A model generated the notes under the pieces. The model was not told where the DNA came from, ran no database searches, and worked only from the letters and a program-made list of their open reading frames with translations. Made by a program: the position numbers and the translations under genes. A stretch of DNA of 37,544 nucleotides from assembly GCA_009937635.1 (NCBI GenBank), contig JAACFF010000012.1:1-37544 (forward strand), written 5' to 3'. The stretch comes from Chloroflexota bacterium (lineage in GTDB: Bacteria > Chloroflexota > Anaerolineae > Promineifilales > Promineifilaceae). Positions within the stretch are counted from its first letter, which is position 1; each line of letters starts with the position of its first letter. Below, piece after piece: positions 1 to 7,317 of this stretch.

Positions 1-251
1 AAATATATTGGGGTTGGTTTTATATAGATTTATTGTGGGTGGAAGAAGCGCTTCGTGGTCGTGGATACGGGCATCGCCTGTTGGCGCGTGCTGAGGATGA
101 AGCGCGGCGACGTGGCGCGAAACATGCCTATCTGGACACCTTCAGTTTTCAGGCGCCGGACTTTTATAAACAACATGGCTATCAGCTTTTTGGCGAGCTA
201 CAAGATTTTCCTCCCGGGCACCAACGATACTTTCTTAAGAAACAACTCTAA
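1..251 (+). CDS. GNAT family N-acetyltransferase, C-terminal part (5' truncated by window edge)
   Basis: This is the 3' end of a GNAT-fold acetyltransferase, a family that transfers an acetyl group from acetyl-CoA to an amine. The frame is open back to the window edge (first complete codon at base 3), so the TTG at 33 is probably internal. Visible family features are the acetyl-CoA pyrophosphate loop RGRGYG, the segment LDTFSFQAPDFYKQHGY typical of the last beta strands, and a C-terminal FLKK. The substrate cannot be told. An inverted repeat at 260-294 just after the stop may end its transcript. Confidence 0.85.
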   Translation, partial: IYWGWFYIDLLWVEEALRGRGYGHRLLARAEDEARRRGAKHAYLDTFSFQAPDFYKQHGYQLFGELQDFPPGHQRYFLKKQL

Positions 252-259
252 AAAGCATT

Positions 260-294
260 GTTTCCGGAATTTACAAAACAGTTTTCCCGGAAAC
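260..294. terminator. Possible stem-loop after the GNAT gene
   Basis: GTTTCCGG (260-267) and CCGGAAAC (287-294) are perfect inverted 8-bp arms with a 19-nt spacer. They lie 8 nt after the GNAT stop codon. No T-run follows, so a role as an intrinsic terminator is uncertain. The arms share the TTTCCGG core with other intergenic copies in this window. Confidence 0.35.
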
Positions 295-481
295 TCCGCT
301 ACACTTCCGTCGGCAACAATCAATTCCCAGTTTCCGGGAAAATGGCGAAAACTTATTTGGCCGAGTAATAGGGGGTGGAGCCGGTATGGAGGAAGGTCGT
401 GCGATGCACCCGCGCAGAGTGTGAGGTGTGTTGATGGGTTGGGGCGAGTGCTATGGACGGGGTGTGCATTGTGCGCATAAT

Positions 482-505
482 CTGCATCGTATGCATACAA
501 TGCAG
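482..505. promoter_or_regulatory. 24-bp palindrome, possible operator
   Basis: The arms CTGCAT and ATGCAG enclose a central GTATGCATAC. Only one symmetrical base pair of the 24 bp fails to match. It lies 41 bp upstream of the first TGACAAATGTCA box of the sulfide operon. It could bind a dimeric regulator such as the HTH/PocR protein at 649, but nothing shows this directly. Confidence 0.4.
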
Positions 506-545
506 AAGGAGCAGCGTATCCCTGTCATGCTTGTCATGCTGAATA

Positions 546-579
546 TGACAAATGTCACATAGAATGCTGACAAATGTCA
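546..579 (+). promoter_or_regulatory. Paired palindromic operators TGACAAATGTCA upstream of the sulfide operon
   Basis: Two identical 12-bp palindromes (546-557 and 568-579) are spaced 22 bp centre to centre, about two helical turns. The TGAC-N4-GTCA symmetry resembles sites of CRP/FNR-superfamily regulators. The same box occurs twice, 23 bp apart, upstream of the arsR-cytochrome-YeeE operon (12792-12830). If transcription starts near 616, the centres sit at about -42.5 and -64.5, as expected for an activator. No CRP/FNR gene lies in the window, so the cognate protein is unknown. Confidence 0.6.
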
Positions 580-582
580 CTA

Positions 583-609
583 TTGCAGATCTGTGACAGC
601 CATTAAGAT
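583..609 (+). promoter_or_regulatory. Candidate promoter of the sulfide operon
   Basis: TTGCAG (583-588) and TAAGAT (604-609) are separated by 15 bp, a weak and short-spaced sigma-70-type promoter. The poor -35 match and adjacent tandem palindromes would fit an activator-dependent promoter. The assignment is tentative. Confidence 0.3.
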
Positions 610-618
610 TCCCGTGTA

Positions 619-634
619 TGTGCAAAATTTCACA
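619..634 (+). promoter_or_regulatory. CRP-like box between promoter and start codon
   Basis: The 16-mer TGTGCAAAATTTCACA differs at one conserved position from the CRP consensus TGTGA-N6-TCACA. It lies just upstream of the AAGGG ribosome-binding site of the gene at 649. In that place a bound protein would more likely repress than activate. Confidence 0.35.
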
Positions 635-648
635 ATCAAGGGTATTTA

Positions 649-1446
649 ATGGCTGATATGCTAACCGCCAAAGATGTTCAAGAACTGCTGCAAGTGGATC
701 GCTCCACTGTCTACCGCATGGCTGAAGCGGGTCGGCTGCCGGCCATAAAAGTAGGCAAGCAGTGGCGCTTTCCCGCCGCGCAGATCGATGAGTGGATGGC
801 CACGCAGATGGGTGCACAGGTTCTGCCTACGGCTGTAATGCTTCCCGTCGCCCAACCACAATCAATTCCTCTGCCCACCAATGGCATCGGCAGCCTGGCC
901 GCCTTGCTACCCCTGGAATGTGTACAACTTATTCAAGAAAGCCACGCCGATCTGCTGGGTGTGATGTTGATCGTCACCGACATGGAAGGCAATCCCATCA
1001 CCCAACCTAGCCGGCCCTGTGGCCTATTCGAGGCCATCAACAAGCGGCCGGACGCCGTGCAGCGTTGCATCAGTAGCTGGAATGATTTGGGACAGACGCT
1101 GAGTTTCGAACCAACCTTTCAGCTGAGCCATCTCGGCCTGCTTTGCACCCGCGGCCTGATTCGCGTGGGCACGGAACTAAAAGGTATGGTCGTGGCCGGC
1201 TGCATAGCTCCCGAGGATTGGCCCCCTGCGGAAGAACAGGTGAAAGAGATGGCTGCCGAATTTGGCATCGCGCCCACGATGTTGAAGCCCCGTTTGCACG
1301 AAGTGTTTCGGCTCGACGAACAGCAGAAAACGGCCGTGCTGACCAGCGTGCAGCAGATCGCCAATATTGTGGCCCACATAGTTAAAGAACGCCTGGAGCT
1401 GGTAGGGCGCTTAGACGCCATCGCCGGTCTGGCGCATATGAAATAA
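649..1446 (+). CDS. Transcriptional regulator: excisionase-type HTH plus PocR sensory domain
   Basis: Residues about 5-50 form an excisionase/MerR-like helix-turn-helix (LTAKDVQELLQVDRSTVYRMA, then KVGKQWRFPAAQIDEW). After a Pro/Gln-rich linker, residues about 85-250 match the PocR sensory domain, including LLGVMLIVTDMEGNPI and ELKGMVVAGCI. Four cysteines (C124, C140, C166, C185) are spread through that domain and could bind a metal, an Fe-S cluster or thiols; this is inference. It is the first gene of the operon, 27 bp before SQR, so it probably senses a signal linked to sulfide oxidation. The ATG at 649 follows AAGGG by 6 nt. The domain calls are firm; the ligand is unknown. Confidence 0.85.
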   Translation: MADMLTAKDVQELLQVDRSTVYRMAEAGRLPAIKVGKQWRFPAAQIDEWMATQMGAQVLPTAVMLPVAQPQSIPLPTNGIGSLAALLPLECVQLIQESHADLLGVMLIVTDMEGNPITQPSRPCGLFEAINKRPDAVQRCISSWNDLGQTLSFEPTFQLSHLGLLCTRGLIRVGTELKGMVVAGCIAPEDWPPAEEQVKEMAAEFGIAPTMLKPRLHEVFRLDEQQKTAVLTSVQQIANIVAHIVKERLELVGRLDAIAGLAHMK

Positions 1447-1473
1447 ACGTCTCGCTTAGAGGAGCAAATATTC

Positions 1474-2706
1474 ATGAAGAAAATTCTTATTCTCGGTGCC
1501 GGCACAGCTGGAACGATGCTGGCCAACAAACTCACCCACATCCTGAGTCGCGATGAATGGAAAATCACCATCGTGGACCAGGATGAGACGCACTATTACC
1601 AGCCAGGTTTCCTGTTTATGCCCTTTGGCATCTACGGCGAAAATGACGTCATCAAACCCAAGCGGGATTTCATCCCTCCCGGCGTGGAGATGATCCAGTC
1701 GGAGATCGAGCTGGTTGAGCCAGAACAGAACCGGGTCAAGATCGCCAAAGACAATCGTTATCTGAATTACGATTTCCTGATCATCGCCACGGGAACAGCG
1801 CCGCGTCCAGAGGAAACACCTGGCCTGACCGAAGGGGAATGGCGTAAATCGATTCATGATTTCTATACCTATGAAGGGGCCGTGGCGCTGTCCAAACATT
1901 TACGTACCTGGAAGGGCGGGAAGTTGGTCTTGAACATCATGGAATTGCCCTTCAAGTGCCCTGTGGCTCCGCTGGAGTTCTTATTCCTGGCCGATTGGTA
2001 TTTCCATGAGAGAGGCTTGCGCGACAAGGTTGATCTGACCCTGGTCACGCCCCTGCCTGGCGCGTTTACCAAACCGCGTGCAGCAAGCCTGTTGGGCAAT
2101 ATCATGGAAGAAAAGAACATTAACATCGTCCCTGAGTTCTACGCCGAACGGGTTGAGCCAGAAGAAAAGCTGCTCATCTCCTATGAAGAGGAGGAAGTGC
2201 CTTATGATCTGCTGGTGACTATTCCTGTAAACATGGGCGCAGATTTTATCGGCCGTTCCGGTTTGGGCGATGAACTGAACCATGTGCCCGTTGACAAACA
2301 TACCTTCCTTTCCAAGAAGTTTGACAACATCTTCGCCCTGGGTGATGCGGCTGCACTGCCTACGTCCAAGGCAGGCGCGGTGGCCCATTTCGCCGCCGAA
2401 GTTTTCGTCGAGAATTTCCTGCTCTACATTGACGGGCAAGAGATGATGACCAAGTTTGATGGACACGCCAACTGTTTCATCGAGTCCGGCTTTGGCAAAG
2501 GCATCCTGATTGACTTCAACTACCACGTCGAGCCTCTACCAGGTAAGTACCCCCTGCCGGGCATCGGCCCCTTCTCCCTTCTGCAAGAGTCGGAAGTGAA
2601 TCATTGGGGCAAGGTGATGTTCCGCTGGATGTATTGGAACATTCTGCTTAAAGGCAAGGAAATGCCAGTTACGGCGCAGATGTCCATGGCCGGCAAGTGG
2701 AGGTAG
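1474..2706 (+). CDS. sqr: Sulfide:quinone oxidoreductase-type FAD flavoprotein
   Basis: This is a two-dinucleotide-binding flavoprotein that oxidises sulfide to zero-valent sulfur and passes electrons to the quinone pool at the membrane. Visible features are the N-terminal FAD motif GAGTAG (residues 8-13), ATGTAP (105-110), the second FAD contact FALGDAAALP (287-296), and a C-terminal stretch LIDFNYHVEPLPGKYPLP typical of SQR-like proteins. Only two cysteines exist, C162 (FKCPVAPLE) and C334 (ANCFIE); both sit where redox-active cysteines are found in SQRs. The C-terminal amphipathic part would bind the membrane. GAGGAG precedes the ATG. Its neighbours DUF1641, DsrC and DsrE2 support a sulfide function. 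The SQR subtype was not resolved. Confidence 0.9.
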   Translation: MKKILILGAGTAGTMLANKLTHILSRDEWKITIVDQDETHYYQPGFLFMPFGIYGENDVIKPKRDFIPPGVEMIQSEIELVEPEQNRVKIAKDNRYLNYDFLIIATGTAPRPEETPGLTEGEWRKSIHDFYTYEGAVALSKHLRTWKGGKLVLNIMELPFKCPVAPLEFLFLADWYFHERGLRDKVDLTLVTPLPGAFTKPRAASLLGNIMEEKNINIVPEFYAERVEPEEKLLISYEEEEVPYDLLVTIPVNMGADFIGRSGLGDELNHVPVDKHTFLSKKFDNIFALGDAAALPTSKAGAVAHFAAEVFVENFLLYIDGQEMMTKFDGHANCFIESGFGKGILIDFNYHVEPLPGKYPLPGIGPFSLLQESEVNHWGKVMFRWMYWNILLKGKEMPVTAQMSMAGKWR

Positions 2707-2710
2707 GACG

Positions 2711-3388
2711 ATGACGATGGAACAAACGGCCGTCACAGATTATGCCATGACCGATCTGAACCGCAAGATCGACCAGTTAACGGCTCAGGTAGCCTTTCTG
2801 ACCGAGGAAGCGCAGGCACAACAGCGGCGTCGACAAGAGTGGCAAGAGCTGCAGAATGATTTAACTCCTATCGCCAGCGACGTCTTCCGTATCTCGGTGA
2901 ACGAACTGGAAGAGGTGGAAAGCTACGTTCAGCTTGAGGATATCCTGCGTCTATTCAAACGCTTGCTGCGTAACACGCACAATCTGGAGCAGATGTTGGA
3001 TCAGTTGGAAAGCACTATGGCCATGTTTCAGGAGATAAGCCCGCTCACGCAAGACGCTTTCTTGACCCTAATGAATCGCCTGGATGAGGCGGAACGCAAA
3101 GGGTATTTCGCCTTTATGCGCGCCGGCATGGGCGTCATGGAGAATATCGTCACCTCGTTCAGCGAAGAGGACGTGCGCCAACTGGGTGACAATATTGTGC
3201 TCATATTGCAAACGGTGAAGGAAATGACGCAGCCGGAGATTATGTCCATGGTGCGTGATTCGGTGGAGGTTCTGCGCGAAGAGGAACCACCGCAAGACGT
3301 TTCCCTATTTACCATAGTGCGACAGTTGAACGATCCCGAAGTGAAGCGCGGACTTTCCAAGACATTGTCGGTGCTGCGTACCGTCTAG
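2711..3388 (+). CDS. DUF1641 domain protein
   Basis: This is a 225-aa, mostly alpha-helical acidic protein starting 4 bp after the SQR stop, so it is translationally linked to it. Residues about 15-50 are predicted coiled coil. Residues about 130-180 (YFAFMRAGMGVMENIVTSFS, then LGDNIVLILQTVKEMTQPEI) match DUF1641, a domain of unknown function often encoded beside SQR-like flavoproteins and formate dehydrogenases. It has no cysteines and no membrane segment. A role as an accessory or membrane-docking partner of SQR is inferred only from the gene pair. Confidence 0.8.
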   Translation: MTMEQTAVTDYAMTDLNRKIDQLTAQVAFLTEEAQAQQRRRQEWQELQNDLTPIASDVFRISVNELEEVESYVQLEDILRLFKRLLRNTHNLEQMLDQLESTMAMFQEISPLTQDAFLTLMNRLDEAERKGYFAFMRAGMGVMENIVTSFSEEDVRQLGDNIVLILQTVKEMTQPEIMSMVRDSVEVLREEEPPQDVSLFTIVRQLNDPEVKRGLSKTLSVLRTV

Positions 3389-3501
3389 AATATTTATATT
3401 GTGAATAGAGCTTCCCGGGAGTTCAATCTACGAGAAGCCGAAAAAATATTAAATTTCCCGGCCGGCCAAAAAGAGCCCGGCCCAAGTGGAGGATTATTAA
3501 A

Positions 3502-3819
3502 ATGACCGAAAGAATGATTGCTGGAAAAGAAATTGAATTTGATGAACAAGGTTTCATGGCCGATTACACGGAGTGGGATAAAGACGTCGCTGTGGAGCTG
3601 GCTTCTGAGATCGGGATCAATCCCCTGACAGAAAAGCATTGGCAAGTGATTGAATTCTGCCGTGCCGATTATGCCGAGCAGGGAGATGCCCCTACGCTGC
3701 GCCGGATTTCCCAATCTGGTGGCGTTACGACCAAAGAGCTTTACAAGCTGTTCCCCAAGGGGCCGGCTAAGAAAGTGGCCTACGTGTCTGGTCTGAAGAA
3801 ACCGTCGGGCTGCATCTAG
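3502..3819 (+). CDS. DsrC/TusE-family sulfur-carrier protein, single C-terminal cysteine
   Basis: This 105-aa protein matches the DsrC/TusE family along its length (DEQGFMADYTEWDKDVAVEL in the N-half, LYKLFPKGPAKKVAYVSGLKKPSGCI at the C-terminus when read in two pieces). The penultimate C104 is the sulfur-carrying residue of the flexible C-terminal arm. The second arm cysteine of true DsrC, 11 residues earlier, is alanine here (A93), so it cannot form the DsrC intramolecular disulfide and is TusE-like. No dsrAB lies in the window. It presumably accepts persulfide made by SQR/DsrE2 in the cytoplasm. GGAGG lies 10 nt before the ATG. Confidence 0.88.
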   Translation: MTERMIAGKEIEFDEQGFMADYTEWDKDVAVELASEIGINPLTEKHWQVIEFCRADYAEQGDAPTLRRISQSGGVTTKELYKLFPKGPAKKVAYVSGLKKPSGCI

Positions 3820-3833
3820 AGTTGCTGTTATTA

Positions 3834-3889
3834 TCCCGGAGATTTTGTCGACCCTTACACTAAAGCAAACTTTTTCCAGTTTCCGGGAT
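3834..3889. repeat. Inverted repeat in the dsrC-dsrE2 gap
   Basis: ATCCCGGA (about 3833-3840) and TCCGGGAT (3882-3889) are complementary across a spacer of about 41 nt. The right arm contains CCAGTTTCCGGGA (3876-3888), an exact copy of 327-339. It may form an mRNA stem-loop between dsrC and dsrE2. The 236-bp gap (3820-4055) shows no gene; in particular there is no TusA-like CPxP reading frame. Confidence 0.4.
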
Positions 3890-4055
3890 TATTTTGTATC
3901 AGGCCGCATCCAGTGGCGCTGATAAAGCAGATCGGAAACCCGGTTTTTGCCGCCTTATTCATATCCGGGAAGAGGGAATTGTTAGCAATCGGGTTTCTTC
4001 TGATATTTCAAAAACGATAATTTTTAATAACTGTTATCTCGAGGGAGAAAATAAA

Positions 4056-4544
4056 ATGTTTGAAGACAAAGAACGCAAACTATGTATCATTTGCTCCAAG
4101 GGCACGCTGGACATGGCCTATCCAGGTCTGATTCTCGCCAACGCCGCTTTGATGGAAGGCATCGACGTCACCATGTTCTTCACCTTCTGGGGATTGGACA
4201 TGATCACTAAAGAGAAGATGGATAACCTGGAGGTGACGCCGCTGGGCAATCCTTCTATGGCTATGCCCAACGGCATGGGTATCCCCAATATGATGAGCAT
4301 GCTGCCGGGCATGACCGGATTTGCCACGTCGATGATGAAGAAAGAGATCGCCAAGCTGGACTTCCCGCCGGTTTGTGAATTCATCCAAATGATCGGCGAT
4401 GCCGGCGCTGAAATGTACGGCTGCAAGATGTCCATGGATATGATGGGACTTACGGCTGATGATCTTCATCAGGAAGTCAATGATGTGGTCGGCGCCATGG
4501 AATTCATGGAGATGAGCGAGAATGCGCAAGTGATTTTCATCTAA
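4056..4544 (+). CDS. dsrE2: DsrE2-like sulfurtransferase (DsrE/DsrF/DrsH-like family)
   Basis: This 162-aa protein of the DsrE2 subfamily relays sulfur as a persulfide between carriers. Visible marks are the N-terminal strand and CIICSKGTLD (C10, C13), a Met-rich stretch near residues 65-95 typical of DsrE2, then LDFPPVCEFIQMIGDAGAEM and YGCKMSMDMMGL with C107 and C123. C123 aligns with the conserved catalytic cysteine of the family. The start at 4056 is chosen because GAGGGAG lies 9 nt upstream and homology begins there. An in-frame upstream extension from 3894 shows no conservation. It is the last gene before the terminator at 4589. Confidence 0.88.
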   Translation: MFEDKERKLCIICSKGTLDMAYPGLILANAALMEGIDVTMFFTFWGLDMITKEKMDNLEVTPLGNPSMAMPNGMGIPNMMSMLPGMTGFATSMMKKEIAKLDFPPVCEFIQMIGDAGAEMYGCKMSMDMMGLTADDLHQEVNDVVGAMEFMEMSENAQVIFI

Positions 4545-4588
4545 TAGCAACAACATTCCAGCCTTATGTAATTCGCTTAGGCTTGCGC

Positions 4589-4622
4589 AACCCCCTGGCA
4601 TTGGAAATAGTGCCAGGGGGTT
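4589..4622 (+). terminator. Rho-independent terminator of the sulfide operon
   Basis: A perfect 12-bp stem (AACCCCCTGGCA at 4589-4600 with TGCCAGGGGGTT at 4611-4622) has a 10-nt loop and is followed by GTTACTTT. It lies 45 bp after the dsrE2 stop and separates that operon from glgC. Confidence 0.85.
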
Positions 4623-4631
4623 GTTACTTTC

Positions 4632-4640
4632 TGCTATAAT
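4632..4640 (+). promoter_or_regulatory. Extended -10 promoter of glgC
   Basis: TGCTATAAT is a perfect extended -10 element (TGn-TATAAT). It lies directly after the terminator, 23 bp before the glgC ATG. No clear -35 element is seen, which is common for extended -10 promoters. GGAGG at 4650-4654 is the ribosome-binding site. Confidence 0.65.
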
Positions 4641-4663
4641 GGGCGGCATGGAGGACTAATTAC

Positions 4664-5923
4664 ATGAACATGCGTGATGTGGTTGCAGTAATCTTAGGCG
4701 GTGGCGTGGGGACGAGGCTTTTTCCTCTGACGCGTGATCGCACAAAACCGGCCGTCCCTCTGGCCGGCAAGTACCGCCTGATCGACATACCCATGAGCAG
4801 TTGTTTTCATGCCGGCATTGAAAAGATTGCCATTCTGACCCAGTTCAACTCAGTCTCGCTGCACCGCCATATTCACCGTACCTATAATCGAGATATTTTT
4901 ACGCCAGGATGGGTGCAGATTCTGGCCGCGGAGCAAACCCTCCGCAGCGGAGATTGGTATCAGGGAACGGCCGATGCCATCCGTAAGCAACTACATGAGA
5001 TTTCCCAGTCGGGCAACCGCTACGTCATGATTCTCGCTGGAGATCATCTGTACCGTATGAATTACGCCAAATTCGCGCGCTTTCATGAGGAGTCCGAGGC
5101 AGATATCACGATTGCCGTACAGCCCGTGGATCGGGCCAGCGCCTCCTCGTTGGGCATTCTCAAGATGGATGAGGGAGGAGAGATCACAGATTTTGTGGAA
5201 AAGCCGCAAACTGATGAGGATATTGACGGTATTGAAAGCGGTGACGATGCGGAAAAACCTTATATGGCTTCCATGGGCATCTACGTTTTCAGCACGAAGC
5301 ACCTGTCTGAGGTACTCACCCAGAATAGCGGCACTGATTTTGGCAAACATATCATCCCGGCAGCCATGAAAAAGAGCCGAATTATGGGATTTGTCTTCGA
5401 TGGCTATTGGGAAGATATTGGGACCATGCGCCGCTTCTACGAAGTGAACCTGAACATGGCCGCCCCGCTACCCAAATTCAACTTGTATGATCCGCGACGG
5501 CCGATCTACACGCGCCCGCGCTTCCTTCCCGGATCCAAGGTGCAAGGGGGGAGTATGCACAATGTCCTCCTGGCCGACGGCGGCCGCATTCAGGAGGCGA
5601 CCATACGCGATTCCGTCATCGGGCTACGCAGCATCATTGGCGAAAGGGTGACTATCCAGCGTACGATCATGATGGGTGCTGATTATTACGAAACGCCTAA
5701 GGATGTTAAGGAAAATCAACGTGACGGCCGTCCTTCTATTGGCATCGCCAACGGTGCGGTGATCGAAGGGGCCATCATCGACAAGAATGCGCGTATTGGC
5801 AACCAGGTGATCATCCGCCAAATGCCGGACCGCGCCGACGAGGAGCACGAGAACTGGGTCTCGCGCGAAGGGATCGTGATTGTGCCCAAGAATGCTGTCA
5901 TCCCCAACGGCACAATTATTTAA
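4664..5923 (+). CDS. glgC: Glucose-1-phosphate adenylyltransferase
   Basis: This enzyme makes ADP-glucose from glucose 1-phosphate and ATP, the committed step of bacterial glycogen synthesis. The 419-aa length is normal. The N-terminal pyrophosphorylase domain shows GGGVGTRLFPLTRDRTKPAVPLAG-type loop residues, the sugar-binding region IPMSSCFHAGI, and AGDHLYRM. The GlgC marker FVEKP and YWEDIGTM follow. The last 130 or so residues are a left-handed beta-helix with hexapeptide-like repeats (SVIGLRSIIGERV, AIIDKNARIGNQV), where allosteric effectors bind. It is monocistronic, with its own promoter, between two sulfur operons. No other glycogen gene is in the window. Confidence 0.97.
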   Translation: MNMRDVVAVILGGGVGTRLFPLTRDRTKPAVPLAGKYRLIDIPMSSCFHAGIEKIAILTQFNSVSLHRHIHRTYNRDIFTPGWVQILAAEQTLRSGDWYQGTADAIRKQLHEISQSGNRYVMILAGDHLYRMNYAKFARFHEESEADITIAVQPVDRASASSLGILKMDEGGEITDFVEKPQTDEDIDGIESGDDAEKPYMASMGIYVFSTKHLSEVLTQNSGTDFGKHIIPAAMKKSRIMGFVFDGYWEDIGTMRRFYEVNLNMAAPLPKFNLYDPRRPIYTRPRFLPGSKVQGGSMHNVLLADGGRIQEATIRDSVIGLRSIIGERVTIQRTIMMGADYYETPKDVKENQRDGRPSIGIANGAVIEGAIIDKNARIGNQVIIRQMPDRADEEHENWVSREGIVIVPKNAVIPNGTII

Positions 5924-5935
5924 CAGCTGTCAGCA

Positions 5936-5966
5936 AACAGCCAACGGTGTCAAGCCATTGGCTGTT
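5936..5966. terminator. Bidirectional terminator between glgC and the yeeE-rhodanese gene
   Basis: AACAGCCAA (5936-5944) pairs with TTGGCTGTT (5958-5966), giving a 9-bp stem with a 13-nt loop. GTTCGTTT follows on the plus side. It lies between two convergent stop codons (5923 and 5980) and can serve both. Confidence 0.6.
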
Positions 5967-5979
5967 GTTCGTTTAATGT

Positions 5980-7209
5980 TTAGCCGCAGCCGCCGCTGGA
6001 GGGAGCGCGCTTTAGCTCCATTTTTACTTTGGGGGTGTAAATCAATCCAAAGGCGTGGGGGTCTGGCTCGGACGCTGCATAGCGGGAACCAACGGCTGAA
6101 TCAAAGATATAGCACAACTGATCATCCCCGGCGCCAAGATTGAAGTTCTTGGTCAAATCGTCGTCGCCAAAGGTGGCGATCCAGTTATTGATGCCGCCTT
6201 CCAGGATGTAGGCGTTGGGTATGCTCTCCGCTTCCAGCAGCTTCCACGCCTCTGTGGCCGCCTGTTCATCATTGCTCATGGTCACGAAGAGGGCGTTGGC
6301 CGGTTCAAGGTGCAATTCCTCGATGATCGTAGGCAGCTCATCCAGGGGCACGTGGCGCGAGTCGAGGATATGGAAAAGGTTGTAATCCACCTCGTCGCGC
6401 ACGTCGAGCATGATCACTTTGAGCTGAGTATCGTTGAGCGAGTCCAGTAATTCGCCAGGGTGAATCTGTTTTTCGCGATTTTCTAGCTGCGCATCTTTTT
6501 CCTCAGCAATGGCCGCCCAGCGATCGCTGAAAGTTGGTTGCCCGATAAATATGAGCGCGAATGCTCCGGCGACCAACACACCGGCCGCTGCGTAACGCCA
6601 TTTGGGGACCTTGCGCGGATCTTTACCGCCGAAGTGTTGTTCCAGTTTCTCCGAACCCCAGAACATGACCAGGGCCATGAGCACGACCAGGAGAACCACC
6701 ACACCCGTGGGCAAGCCAAAGAGTTCGGGCAGTGTGAAGCGGCCCATGTAGGAGGAGTTCCAGAAAATGGCAATATTACTAACCGTCTCGCCAAAAAGGA
6801 AGATGCCCGCCAAAACGCCCAAGACGAAGAAGAGGCCATCCTTCTTCAAGGTCGCCATGGCCACCAGAGAGGTGCCCGGGCAAAAGCCGCCGATGATAAA
6901 GCCGGCGCCCATGATTAGACCGCCGATGATGCCTGGCCAGAGGTAGGTTGGATTGACCCACACCAGGTTGTAGTCCAATAGCCCTACGGCCGATGCCCCA
7001 AAAATGAGGACCATGGCCACGATGATCCCCGTGAACATCACTTTTAGCACGGTCATGTCCTTGAAGTAAAATTGGGCCGCCAATTTGCGTGAATTGCCAA
7101 AGCCGGCCATCTCCAGTACAGCGCCAAATGCGATGCCAATCACGAGGTATACGGCGTAGGAGCCCCAGTGGCCGAATATTTCTGCAAGAGGAAGAGGAAA
7201 TGCTGTCAT
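5980..7209 (-). CDS. YeeE/YedE-family transporter fused to a rhodanese-like domain
   Basis: Residues about 15-225 form a membrane domain of the YeeE/YedE family, which includes thiosulfate importers. It carries the conserved pore cysteine C110 in GGFCPGTS and Gly-rich helices (GIIGGLIMGAGFIIGG). Residues about 255-345 form a rhodanese-like domain (VIMLDVRDEVDY, ILEGGINNW). The active-site loop reads FVTMSNDEQAA, so the catalytic cysteine is missing (M311 or S312 in its place) and the domain is probably binding or regulatory. The C-terminus ends SGGCG, which offers a free thiol. It follows the partner half-transporter by 108 bp and is last in the arsR operon. AGGAC precedes the ATG. Confidence 0.88.
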   Translation of the reverse strand: MTAFPLPLAEIFGHWGSYAVYLVIGIAFGAVLEMAGFGNSRKLAAQFYFKDMTVLKVMFTGIIVAMVLIFGASAVGLLDYNLVWVNPTYLWPGIIGGLIMGAGFIIGGFCPGTSLVAMATLKKDGLFFVLGVLAGIFLFGETVSNIAIFWNSSYMGRFTLPELFGLPTGVVVLLVVLMALVMFWGSEKLEQHFGGKDPRKVPKWRYAAAGVLVAGAFALIFIGQPTFSDRWAAIAEEKDAQLENREKQIHPGELLDSLNDTQLKVIMLDVRDEVDYNLFHILDSRHVPLDELPTIIEELHLEPANALFVTMSNDEQAATEAWKLLEAESIPNAYILEGGINNWIATFGDDDLTKNFNLGAGDDQLCYIFDSAVGSRYAASEPDPHAFGLIYTPKVKMELKRAPSSGGCG

Positions 7210-7317
7210 AGTTTTGGGTCCTGATCTTGTAAAATGATTCTGTAATGCTTCTGTTTCATATCAGCGGAGCAAGCATCAGAAAATTTGTCAATTGTTGAAT
7301 TGTGCATTGGTGAATGG

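Larger units (their letters stand above)
252..648. other. 397-bp intergenic region, rich in palindromes
   Basis: I see no convincing gene here; the open frames across it have no recognisable family features. It holds an inverted repeat (260-294), a CCAGTTTCCGGGA copy (327-339), a 24-bp near-perfect palindrome (482-505), two identical TGACAAATGTCA palindromes (546-557 and 568-579) and a CRP-like box (619-634). These are listed separately. Together they make it the control region of the sulfide operon that starts at 649. Confidence 0.7.

Noticed and set aside
353-817. Minus-strand 154-codon open frame across the regulatory region
   Set aside because: It has no family likeness, overlaps the real regulator gene and its palindromic control region, and uses low-complexity His/Thr-rich sequence typical of a shadow frame.
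1869-2526. Minus-strand frames inside the SQR gene
   Set aside because: They are antisense shadows of a clear flavoprotein with FAD motifs.
3894-4055. Upstream in-frame extension of the DsrE2 gene
   Set aside because: The 54 extra codons show no DsrE2 likeness, and a strong ribosome-binding site (GAGGGAG) precedes the ATG at 4056.
3820-4055. Possible missing tusA between dsrC and dsrE2
   Set aside because: No frame of about 75 codons with a CPxP motif exists there on either strand.
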